Source of the DNA: Trichobilharzia szidati | Taxonomy: Eukaryota; Platyhelminthes; Trematoda; Strigeidida; Schistosomatidae | Reading direction: 5' to 3' | Length of the DNA stretch: 64,000 nucleotides | Assembly (NCBI GenBank): GCA_944472155.2 | Contig: OX235275.1 | Location: 53,337,228-53,401,227, forward strand | Shown: in pieces, positions 21,601-30,460 of the stretch | How the letters are laid out: every line of letters begins with the position of its first letter | How positions within the stretch are numbered: position 1 is the stretch's first letter | The notes under the pieces: generated by a model | What the model saw: only the letters and a program-made list of their open reading frames with translations | Told to the model about the DNA's origin: nothing | Databases searched by the model: none | Made by a program: the position numbers and the translations under genes

Positions 21601-24081
21601 ACGACTTCTCCCTAGAACTTCAGGAAACTCTATCCTGCAGCAAGTCACTAGCGAGCATCAGATTACTTTTCTATAGTTTGGTTTGTAAGGGTTAGTTATG
21701 TTTTTACGAGTTAGGGTGCGTACTACCGATTATTCCCAAACTAGGATGAAACAGCTGTCCACTACTCCCTGGTTTTCAATGGTTCTCTAACTGATATGAA
21801 TCCGTGATCAACTCGTAAAAACATAACTAACCCTTACAAACCAAACCATAGAAAAAAAATATATATGTCAATACGTATATAAGCAAAAGCCAACAAGTTG
21901 GCAGACGAGGCGGCGAAGACAAGATGTCAAGGGATGAAGGTACCTGACCAACGACAACCACCAGTTTACTGTCAGTGAAAGAAGTCTAAGGAAAGTCACC
22001 TACTTCGCTTATCTAGGTGGCATCCTCTAAAACTGCGGGATGTGCGGAATCAGCCAAGTCAAAAAAGCAAGACAGGAGTTTATTACTCTGAAACCAGTGT
22101 ATAGGTTTACAGTTCTCATCATAAGGAAAAAGATTCAAATTTTTAACTGTCTAGTCAGTCAGTGCTTTAATATTGGCGCGAGTGTCACCAGAATTCTCGA
22201 TAGCCTGCACGGTTTCATTAATAACTGCCTTCGCTGCATATTGAAGAGCAGATGGCCAGGTAAAAAGGATTAGCAACAAGGAACTTTGACAGTCAATGTA
22301 TCGGTCAACAACTTAACACCCAGTAATTATTCAAAAGGAATTGAAGAAGGACAGGGCACACGCTGAAGCGACGATCAAGTGTCGTCACACGCCAGGACCT
22401 CGAAAAGGAACGACAAGCTATACATGGGTCTGAGAGTAACACAAGAGATGGTGTGATGAGAGAATGAAAGTTTGTGAGCAGTCATAGGACAAGCTAGAAG
22501 TGATAGCAGAGAAGCGAGTGTAGTTGTGGCGTTTTGTTGAAGCCCCATGTGTCATTTGGAAAGCAGAGAATGAACGGATAGATAATAATAACTAAATGAC
22601 TACTTGTATGAGTTGTACCAAAAACATCCACCTTTCAACCAAGGCTATATCACAGCTGAATAAGCAATGAAGAATGTTTAATTTGTATAGGAGAACTGCA
22701 GTAGTCAATTGTATAAAAGATACACTGATTAAAGTAAGAACTTACGACTGAATGCAAAGTCATTGACAGATGGATATTTTCCTTCACTGTTAAGTGATTC
22801 AACTTTTGTCTCACTTTTGGCATGTTGTTGAACACTATTACCCAATTTTTGCAAACGTCCAAGTTGACTTATGGCTTGAGAATTTAAAGTACGAGCTCGA
22901 GCACGCAGATCGGGAATTTGTGACCCCAGCTGAATTGCTCTATAGGAAGAACAAATGAGTTTTAACTGGTTAAAATGCGTAATATTTGAAATTAGAATGG
23001 CAGTGCTTAGAAACCATGGTAAATACAATTTCGAAAACTTACATAATTATATAAAAATAACGGTGAAATGATTGAAATATCCTCAAATTAGGATGTAGAA
23101 TTAGTGTTCCCTTAGACAGTAGAGCAATAACTGACACTTAAGTGATCTATGTTGTAAAAGAAGCCAAGATGGAAGAGGCCGTTAACTCAATACACACATC
23201 TGGAATATTCGCATGCTGAACTAAGCCTGTCTGAAGAAAGTACTATCTTTTTTTATAAATCCTTCCCGAGCCCTCAAAAATGAGGTTTGGTACCAATAAA
23301 ACGACACATAGGAAGTTGATATTGTAGATGACTCGCATGGATTTTGATGAACTGCAACAAGATTGATTAAAATACGTTAGACTTCATCTCACACACTGCA
23401 CACAAACGTCTTATCCGTAATTCAAGGAACAGTCTTGAGTGAAAGCATAAAGACTAAGTATCCCTACTGGTTACATGGGTCACACTGTAGGAGGATGGAC
23501 AAACTAGACCTCTACTCATGACCATATAATGACAGAAGGTAGCCTGAATATGGCTTGTCATATACTAAGTTTTTTCTACCATGAACACTAATGGGAGCTA
23601 TTCATAAAAAGTACTTAGCGACCGAATTCAGATTAACGCATAGTTTGGCTAAAGACTGGAACTCTCCACAGGATTAAATGAGCTTAGTTCCTACTACGTA
23701 AGCCTTTAGTAGTTCAGAGTTCTATGCATAGATGCTGCAAGGGTCAACACGGACTACTCTTAGTTTACTACCTTTTATCACAAAAACTAACATGAGAATC
23801 AAATAGTAAAACAAGACTAACAGTTTCTGTATAGAAGTGTTTAAAAATAGGACTTCATAAAAAGATAGGGATAATAACTACTTTTGCAGGGTATCCAAAT
23901 GAAAAGATAAATCCTTGGTTGTGAGGATAAGTTTGTGATATTGTTCATTGAGGTATTTAGTGTCTCCAAACCCATTGACGACACGTCTGAATAGTTCTTC
24001 AAACTGATCTATATCCGACTTTATCCTAATAATCCTTTGCTCAGTGGCGCTGAGCTCAGCAGCAGCGTTTGACGCATTCAT
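18615..24081 (-). CDS. Syntaxin-7/12-like Qa-SNARE, four coding exons
   Basis: A membrane-anchored SNARE that drives vesicle fusion, by family most likely in the endosomal system. Coding exons on the minus strand are 24081-23882, 22939-22746, 21094-20904 and 18755-18615. Donors read GTAGTT, GTAAGT and GTATGT, every acceptor is AG, and phases 2, 1 and 0 join to one 241-residue protein ending in TGA at 18615-18617. Residues 1-131 are helical and fit an N-terminal regulatory region. Residues about 150-212 form the SNARE coiled coil (MEQLESDIVQVNELF, then IHDQGTLVDSI) with ionic-layer Gln178. A basic RKSARRKK stretch precedes the transmembrane helix at about 218-239, and almost nothing follows it. 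The protein is slightly shorter than human homologues (about 260-276). The ATG at 24079-24081 is the only one in the open frame, but a short upstream exon cannot be excluded. Introns 2 and 3 carry SINE, LINE and RTE insertions. Confidence 0.88.
18815..19308 (+). mobile_element. RTE-like LINE 3' fragment in syntaxin intron 3
   Basis: This starts within the C-terminal coding region (GACGAGGTTGTGGAGCTACA) and runs to the end of the family's 3' region, GCAAAGTTCTACGATGAAAC followed by CAGTCAGTCAGTC. Conserved landmarks shared with a dozen other copies here are GGTGTAGACTTCCTGACTGG, GGGGTCCTCGGGATGGTAA and TTCTCTTGCTTTGTGTG. It lies antisense to the host gene. Confidence 0.8.
19371..19701 (+). repeat. 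Unclassified dispersed repeat
   Basis: It contains CCCTGATTCCAAACCT, also found near 31075 and, as CCCTGACTCCAAACCT, near 58252. The neighbouring text (coordinates like a short UTR with GAGCGAATACGAATGTT) has looser counterparts at 20480 and 58170. The 116-codon ORF across it has no recognised motif and is not conserved as a frame in the other copies. Confidence 0.4.
19702..20018 (-). mobile_element. RTE-like LINE 3' fragment with 13-bp target-site duplication
   Basis: Between direct repeats AGTTATCTATACC at 19702-19714 and 20006-20018 lies a minus-strand RTE tail: on this strand TTTTCGACATAGAACTTTGC, ACACAAAGCAAGAGAAGAAA, and GAGTGGATGCATCTGCGCCA mark the 3' untranslated region and the last codons. 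It is truncated at about 19983, with 22 further bases before the second repeat. The duplication supports a real retrotransposition event into syntaxin intron 3, sense to that gene. Confidence 0.78.
20435..20690 (+). repeat. Unclassified dispersed repeat
   Basis: Part of this (GTTTCTCACATAAAAAGTGG and the following GAGCTTACACAACTG) resembles 58140-58210. No coding potential is recognised. Extent and orientation are uncertain. Confidence 0.35.
21365..21665 (-). mobile_element. Hammerhead-bearing SINE (Sm-alpha-like), extended copy
   Basis: On the minus strand it reads GTATTGCCGATGATCCCCAA, then ACTAGGATGAAACAGCTGTC, then CAGTACTCCC: the hammerhead module of this family with a mutated core (CCGATGA for CUGANGA). 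The part at 21480-21660 (CACTGGTCACGACTTCTCCC and onward) matches 53950-54110 and extends the element beyond the short tRNA-like unit seen elsewhere. It lies in syntaxin intron 2. Confidence 0.65.
21667..21855 (+). repeat. 46-bp inverted repeat enclosing a hammerhead SINE segment
   Basis: Arms 21667-21712 and 21810-21855 are reverse complements with a single mismatch (CTATAG against CTATGG). The 97-base loop holds GGGTGCGTACTACCGATTAT, CCCAAACTAGGATGAAACAG and CTGTCCACTACTCCC, a plus-strand hammerhead module with a damaged core. Together with the minus-strand copy at 21365-21665 it makes a head-to-head pair. Confidence 0.8.
21895..22595 (+). pseudogene. LINE family 2 reverse-transcriptase C-terminus, decayed
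   Basis: Broken frames give TYFAYLGGIL, VKKARQEFITLKPVYR, IRKKIQIFN, FINNCLRCILKSRWPG, and a basic tail rich in Arg and Lys to about 22560. These are the usual blocks downstream of the palm in LINEs with an FTYLGS box and a helical IKKKIRIFN segment. A close relative lies at 60600-60898. It differs from the RTE-like fragments around it, whose tail reads RWLGHVLR. It sits in syntaxin intron 2. Confidence 0.6.
22940..23881 (-). other. Syntaxin intron 1, no element recognised
   Basis: Starts GTAGTT (minus strand) and ends CTATAG. Short ORFs only; no repeat of the families described here was identified. Confidence 0.5.
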
Positions 24082-24287
24082 CCGCAAAATTTCAAAATGC
24101 CCGCTCAAATGAGTTAGACCAAACACACTGACTACATTTTATCGTTATTTATAATAATTTAAGTTTTTTAAAGTAAAATATGATAATATTTACCCTTAAC
24201 ATTGAAAAATGAAATTCCGTGACCTTGATCTCAAGGTGCTTGGTACTGTGGAGGAGGCTAAGGTCACTTTCTGTGAGTTCGGTACTT
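24082..24287. promoter_or_regulatory. Putative bidirectional promoter between syntaxin and TCF/LEF genes
   Basis: Only 206 bases separate the two divergent start codons. The left 120 bases are extremely AT-rich (TTTATAATAATTTAAG and similar), and the right part near 24210 is mixed. No TATA box was fixed with confidence. Upstream non-coding exons or trans-splicing could move the real transcription starts. Confidence 0.4.
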
Positions 24288-24310
24288 ATGGAAATCGCAT
24301 GTACCGATGA
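24209..24310 (+). CDS. Possible 33-codon upstream ORF overlapping the TCF/LEF start
   Basis: An ATG at 24209 opens a 33-codon frame ending in TGA at 24308-24310. It overlaps the TCF/LEF ATG at 24288 in another frame. If the transcript begins upstream of 24209, scanning ribosomes would meet this ATG first, so it could damp translation. Nothing shows that it is translated. If trans-splicing removes it, it has no role. Confidence 0.25.
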   Translation: MKFRDLDLKVLGTVEEAKVTFCEFGTYGNRMYR

Positions 24311-24413
24311 AGTTAAAGTTTATAAAGATGAGGGAGAAGAGGATGAGCAGAAGAAGTCTTCAGAAAACTTAACTGAAGACAAAGTTGGTCTGGTAATTGA
24401 AGGTGAAGGCCAG
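24288..24413 (+). CDS. TCF/LEF transcription factor, first coding exon (beta-catenin-binding domain)
   Basis: TCF/LEF proteins bind DNA with an HMG box and recruit beta-catenin in Wnt signalling through an N-terminal acidic peptide. This 42-codon exon begins at ATG 24288 and ends at CAG before a GTATGT donor, phase 0. Residues 5-14 read TDEVKVYKDE, then GEEDEQKKSSEN and DKVGLV. This follows the vertebrate pattern DE-x-x-x-FKDEGE, SSEN, and D-x-K/V-SSLV that contacts the beta-catenin groove, with Tyr in place of Phe. The match covers nearly the whole exon, and vertebrate first exons also end just past this motif. The HMG box would lie further along the plus strand, outside the window. The frame is also open for 23 codons upstream of the ATG, but without another ATG. 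The exon lies head to head with the syntaxin gene. Confidence 0.75.
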
Positions 24414-25129
24414 GTATGTACATTTGTTTCTTTTTTCATGATCGAAACGTGGTTTAATAACAGTTTTGAAGTTCTTCAAACTGCTCATAGATAGACATAT
24501 TTGCGTATAAAGCCTCCATATCAGTATTTCTTTGTTTTTGCAGTGCTTTCGTTCATTTTAAGAGCACTCCACTTCATGTATATATAGCAAACAGTGTACT
24601 TGATTTGCATGATTCTAGTACTGAATCTATACTTATAAAGGTACTTTGCTTATGGTCTAGCAATAAGTTCAAAGTAAATTCAATTACTCTTTGGCTTTTA
24701 ATGCTTGAAAAAATTGCTGGAGATGACAGGTGTTAGTAGAGATTCACCTTCAAATTTGGTTATGATTATTGTCTTGTTGAAGACTTTCTGAAAACAAATT
24801 TGCCACAATGAAAGTGCAAGTGCCTATAGTTAGCGTAGAGTTAGGATCGGATTCAACCGCCTGTGTGAATTGTAGCCTCAGCATGAAATCAAAACGTGGT
24901 TTACTAAATTACTATGGAGTACGAAAGTTAACCTGCAAGTAATGGTTGAACTGGTTTTTGGTTCCTGGTCATACTTTCCTTTTTTATTTACTCACGTCAT
25001 TTACCCAGTTTTTAAGATTGTCCATAAAGAGAATGTGATTTTACTAGCATATGTAAGATTACAGAACATTAGTTCCATCCGGCATCAATCCATAAAATCT
25101 GACTGTTAGTTTGAGCCATATAGGGATGT

Positions 25130-25412
25130 GTACCTGCCTAGTTTGGCACCTCAAGATACAAAGAACCAATAACCGGGGAGAATTGGTGATATTGGCTGGA
25201 AGTCGTTCTCAGTGTGCACAGATACACTCACTCTGTATGATCTCTTATATCCAATAAATCATGTTTTCCCATGTCACTACTCCCATACATATCTGCTCAT
25301 GAAAGTTCTTCGTAATACCAATTCCCTATCTTATCTACTCTTGCGTGCTATATAAAATGTGGGAACTTAAATTATTGTACTTCTGTGCAAATTTCTACTT
25401 TGAAACGTAGTC
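25130..25412 (+). mobile_element. RTE-like LINE, diverged 3' fragment
   Basis: It follows the 3' region of the family loosely: GGTGATATTGGCTGGAAGTC, CTTATCTACTCTTGCGTGCT, and GTGCAAATTTCTACTTTGAA before CGTAGTCAGCCAG. Older than its neighbours by divergence. Confidence 0.6.
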
Positions 25413-25767
25413 AGCCAGCTTTACTTTTATCCTTGTGGGTTGAATTCCCAACCAGAGACCCACCAGTTGAAATTTTAATGCTGCAACCAATGTGCCACTC
25501 TAATCTCAACCTGTTTTACTGACTCATTCATTTTCATTAGGATTTACTGTAAGGAAAGGCTATGAATTCCCATGTATTCTATCTCTTATGTTCCCTATTT
25601 TTAGTAAACTACCTATTAGCTTTATGCATGTTTAGTTCTATGATTCATATGTTTTGACTACTCCTATGTGTAAATCTGTTACACGGAAAAACGGTCATCA
25701 TGATTTGCTTTCTCTTAATCATCCCTCTTATTCTTGACGTATGATAATATAACAGTACTAACCAGAC

Positions 25768-26243
25768 TTGTGTTACGTATGCCTAGTCATCACCTTCCTC
25801 GATGGACGAGCAGTGTTAACTGACATAGGGTCACGCTGGAAAAGAGCCAGTGGCGGTCAAATCAAAACATGGCTCCATCAGTCGATGAAATCCACAACAG
25901 TTAGTTAAAGCCAGCCAGTCACATTTGGAGGTGTAGACTTCTGACTGGCTGGGGTCCTGGGGATGGTAAAAACCAATGTCGGCTGGAGACAATTGGTGAT
26001 ATGGCTCAAACTCATAGTTCTCAATCGCTCAGATGCATCCACTCCTTGTGACTTATAATACCCAATAAAACGATATGGTCCTTCGAAATTACTATTCTTT
26101 TCGCCTCATGTCTCTTTTTACTGTCTCTGTCTTGCATTTCTTTTTAATTTCTTCTCTTGCTTTGTGTTCTGAGTGAAGTGTGACGACTGGAACTGCTGCA
26201 CATCGGTGCGAAGTTCCATGTTGAAACCAGTCAGTCAGTCAGT
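25768..26243 (+). mobile_element. RTE-like LINE 3' fragment
   Basis: Runs from the RWLGHVLRMP region (TGTTACGTATGCCTAGTCAT) through the last codons (GATGCATCCACTCCTTGTGA, giving CIHSL and stop) to the terminal AAACCAGTCAGTCAGTCAG. Confidence 0.8.
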
Positions 26244-26754
26244 TCAAAATGTCTATAAGCTATCAAAGAAAACACTGTTTTAAAAGAGCATGTGTTACTT
26301 GATTTAATTTATCCATTTTTAGACTCTTCACACCATATATCACCACAAACCAACATCTTTGTGACTTCTGAATTTGTGTTGCCTTAGCCAAGGAAACTTT
26401 TCAAATACCTTATTAGAGTGGATATGGTTATTGTATTAGGCTTCTTAAATTTTAGTATAGTCTTAAAACTTTGAGTGTTTGCTCACCATTTCCAGGATCT
26501 TTTTGTGTTTTATTAAGAAGTCAGGGATAGCGTGAGATTTAGAACTTATCGGCATCACTATCAGTATTTATACAGATACCTATGCAGCTAGGGCACTCTC
26601 GTGCTTGCCTCACAACCGTGTGGTGTTCTGACTGACTAATGAATGTGAAACGTTCTACAAGGCACTTTCAGTTCATTTACAACACACTACCGAAAATCTT
26701 GCTAAGCAGTAGCGAGGAAGAAATGCAATGAAACTACAGTAGCGGTGGTTTTTA

Positions 26755-26895
26755 AGGGGTTGAGTAGCCTCATAGCTCTGTTTACCGTCTCTATTTCTTC
26801 TCTTGCTTTGTGTGCTAAGTGAAGTGTGGCGACTCGAATTGTAGCACTTGGGTGCAAAGTTCTAAGTTTAAACCAGTCAGTCAGTCAATCAGTAG
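26755..26895 (+). mobile_element. RTE-like LINE, last ~140 bases
   Basis: Only the 3' end survives: TTCTCTTGCTTTGTGTGC, TGTGGCGACTCGAATTG and GTGCAAAGTTCTAAG before a (CAGT)n tail. Confidence 0.7.
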
Positions 26896-27490
26896 CTACC
26901 CCCCCACACACACAGACACTCACACCTAACCTTATCTCTTTCTCAATTTTGTCAAGGTCTAGGAGTGCATTGGCCGGGATTTCAACCCTAGACCAAGTGC
27001 ATGGTTGGCTGAATTAGCAAGACACATTTACAATACGATTGATTATTAGTTTTGTGAAATTTTTGTTTTTGTTTATTCTTTTTTCCACTAAGTCATCTGG
27101 TCAACATTAAATGCGCTAACAGCTGATCTGTTTGATTTCGAAGAAAAAGTGATGAATACACTTTAATCGTTTTTATGTATAGATGCTAAATTTGATTAAT
27201 TGCGTAGTCGTGTACAAGTGTGTATCTACAGCATCTATTATAGGTCACCTATTTACGTGTCTACACAAAATAATTGGATAAATGCTGTGATATCCTTGAC
27301 CTATATAGTTTATTTATACACAGTGCTGTGAAAGCCAACTTACTGACCTAATACAAGTGTTGATGGATTGCGTTTTAAGCTATGCTTAATTTGTAAGTGT
27401 TTTTATTGATACTTCTTTTTGTATGTGTGTCGTCTATGGTTCGATTATGGCGGCTCCACACCTGAATTCAGTTTGCATAATGAAGGAGCA
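26896..27490. other. Nothing recognised
   Basis: AT-rich sequence between two RTE-like fragments, with a short (CA)n-like tract near 26910-26925. Confidence 0.4.
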
Positions 27491-27504
27491 TCTATCAGCT
27501 CTCA

Positions 27505-29088
27505 CAAGTCTTCCTGTGATAATCACAGAGGGATTAGTTTGACTAATATAGTACCTAAAGTCCTAGGCTCAATCATATTGCGTAGACTAAGTGGTGCTCG
27601 GGAGGCACAAACACGAGAGAGCCAGGCAGGCTTTAGACCAGGAAGAGGGTGTATCGATCATATCTGCACACTGACAGATTCTAGAATATAGGCTTTCTTA
27701 CCGGTGTCCAACAATCGCTATATTTCTTGACCTAAAGCGGGCATTCGATTCTGTCGACCGAGAGATTCTCTGACGATGCTTGGCTGTAAAGGGAATGCCG
27801 AGAAAATACATTGCACTGATCAAGGCACTCTACTTGAACTCATGCAGCCAGCCAGGTGAGGGCTTACGGCGAGTTGTCATCTGAATTGGTGACGACTAGT
27901 GGTGTCCGTCAGGGATGCCCATTATCCCCATTTCTATTCAATTTCATCATAGATGTACTAATGGATTAAACTCTAACTCACTTCAGCGACTCAGGGATTG
28001 ACTTGCCACCAGCGAATAATCTCGTTGCCTTAGACTATGGAGATGATATAGTCCTTCTAGGCGAGGACGCTGACAACATGCAGTCTTCTGAACACCTTGA
28101 GTTGCAATCTACACATGTTTGGAATGCGATTCGCTCCCGCTGCCAAATGTAATGTGATGCTACAGGACTGGACAACACTGACTCCTAGATGATAGATAGG
28201 GAGTGAAGTAATAGAGCACGTTGACCGCTTCACTTATTTGGGAAGTACCATCAGCCAACGCCAACGGGTTGATCTCTGACGAAATCTCTGTACGGATACA
28301 GAGGGCCATTTTCGCATATGACAGTTTACGCCGTCTCTGGCGTAAACGTGATATCCAGCTGGCTGACTATCGACCAAAGGGTTGGTGTACTGCTCATCAG
28401 TCCGCTCCGTTCTCTTTTTAATGGCTGTGAGACCTTGTCATTGAGAATGGAAGACATGAAAAGGCTGACCAGCTGTCTTTGATCATAGGTGCCTGCGCTC
28501 TACCTCCCATGTGAAGTGGTATAATGAGGTGAGCAATATTGAGGTTAGGGGTCGAGTTCTAGGTAAGGAGGAGAAATCAATCGACGACGCTGTGAAATTA
28601 CATCGACTGAGATGGTTAGGGCATGTGTTACGAAAGCCTAGCCATAGCATTTCTCGACAATGGACATTGCTGGCTGACAGTATGGATCAGGTTGGAAAAG
28701 ATCTAGTGGCGATCAAAGCAAAACATGTCACCAGTCAATGAAATCCACAACAGGTAGTTTAAGCCACGTAGGAAGGTGTAGACTTCTGGCTGGTTGGGGT
28801 CCTCGGGACGGTAAAAACCAATGGTTGGAAACAATTGGTAATATAACTCAAAATCGTTCTCAATGGCTGGTGCAGATGCATCCACTTCTTGTGACTTCTG
28901 ATTTCCAATGAAACTATATTGTTCTTCGATATTACTATTCTTTTTGCCTCATATCTCTTTTTATTGTCTCTGCTTTGCATTTCTTTTTACTTTCTTCTTT
29001 TGCTTTGTGTTCTACATGAAGGGAGTGTGGCGACTTGAACTGCTGCACATCGGGGCAAAGTTCTATGTCGAAAACAGACAGACAATTG
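27505..29088 (+). pseudogene. RTE-like LINE, longest fragment: reverse transcriptase to 3' end
   Basis: Starts within the reverse transcriptase (HRGISLTNIVPKVLGSIIL, QAGFRPGRGCIDHICTL). In shifting frames it continues through FLDLKRAFDSVDREIL, TSGVRQGCPLSPFLFNFIID and a palm box reading YGDD at 28036-28047 where relatives have YADD. It then runs FTYLGST, ISDEISVRIQ, LHRLRWLGHVLR and the 3' untranslated region to a CAGACAGACA tail. Several stops and frameshifts make it non-functional. Residue loss just past FTYLGST (about 28250-28275) is shared with 55850-55885. Its segment 28242-28658 is repeated inverted at 29148-29564. Confidence 0.85.
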
Positions 29089-29700
29089 ATTTGACCCCCA
29101 CTAGCTGTTTCTATCCCAACCTCACTCTATGCCAGCTAACAGTGACCGTCGAGAAATGCTATGGCTAGGCTTTCGTAACACATGCCCTAACCATCTCAGT
29201 CGATGTAATTTCACAGCGTCGTCGATTGATTTCTCCTCCTTACCTAGAACTCGACCCCTAACCTCAATATTGCTCACCTCATTATACCACTTCACATGGG
29301 AGGTAGAGCGCAGGCACCTATGATCAAAGACAGCTGGTCAGCCTTTTCATGTCTTCCATTCTCAATGACAAGGTCTCACAGCCATTAAAAAGAGAACGGA
29401 GCGGACTGATGAGCAGTACACCAACCCTTTGGTCGATAGTCAGCCAGCTGGATATCACGTTTACGCCAGAGACGGCGTAAACTGTCATATGCGAAAATGG
29501 CCCTCTGTATCCGTACAGAGATTTCGTCAGAGATCAACCCGTTGGCGTTGGCTGATAGTACTTCGACTGGGAATGCAGTAACTCGACTTGCGCGACACGA
29601 GTCCTAGCCATCTCAATCGATGCAGCTTCATAAGCTAGCTCATTGATTAACTTCCCCCTCCTTCTTACCTAACATTCCAGGCCTAATCTCAGTGCATCAT
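29089..29700 (-). pseudogene. RTE-like LINE, inverted fragment facing the preceding copy
   Basis: The minus strand carries the FTYLGS-to-RWLGHVLR region. Positions 29148-29564 are the exact reverse complement of 28242-28658 but for one base, including the same frameshifts, whereas 29089-29147 matches the family but not the partner. At 29570-29700 a second, more diverged minus-strand piece of the same region follows (CCTAGCCATCTCAATCGATG). The 3' end is missing: it abuts the tail of the plus-strand copy. Confidence 0.8.
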
Positions 29701-30460
29701 ATGAAAGAAGTTGGAATCTAAACATAACTTTGTAGATGGATAGGCAGAAAAGAATATTCGTTCCACTCACTGTAGACGTATTAATGAGTTTGTCTTTATT
29801 TTTTCTCTTTACTGAATATGAGACCACTGGAAAAGTGTTTTTTTTCAATCTACTTGTAATGAGTGAGATAGCAGTGCTTTGTCATTTTGTCATCTTTCGC
29901 CTCCTCTAGTTGTTAAACACAAAACAAGATCATTCACATGACTGTGTATAAATTAATATCGTAGTTGAAAGAAATAAAAAAGACGTGGTGTACTGATGAA
30001 GCTGTCAATGTTTGTTTGTGTTGAAAAAACCGAAGTGGATCTAGTCTACTCTTCTCAATCACTAACCATTAATCTTGTGATTTCTGGATAACTAACTTGC
30101 TTCACCAAATTATTATTTAAAGATACTTGTTTTCTACATAGCGATAAAAGAAATTCATAGTGCATCATTTTTACCTAAAATAGTAAGCGCTTTGAGAAAG
30201 AATAATATCGATCTACTGTGTCTGTTTCATGCTATAAACTAGCACAGATCAGATTTCGTTCCTATTCGGTATATCACCCCCCCCCACTCCTGGGTTTAAT
30301 GGCGAAAGCTACACTTTGAATCACCCTGTCCTCCGGCTGGTCGACGTTGACAGAGTAGTAGTTCTGTGTTAAGCGGAGAAGGCCATCAGCTTCCTTGCCA
30401 TCTTTTTTTGCTTTATATCCTAACTGTATGTAGCCGAATATCTAGAAAGAAGCCTGCTGA
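29701..30460. other. Nothing recognised
   Basis: AT-rich sequence without coding motifs; a run of nine or so C bases lies near 30280. Confidence 0.4.

Noticed and set aside
23882..24146. Starting the syntaxin at the GTG upstream of 24081
   Set aside because: GTG starts are not expected in animals; the first in-frame ATG is at 24079-24081 and a TAA lies about 65 bases upstream.
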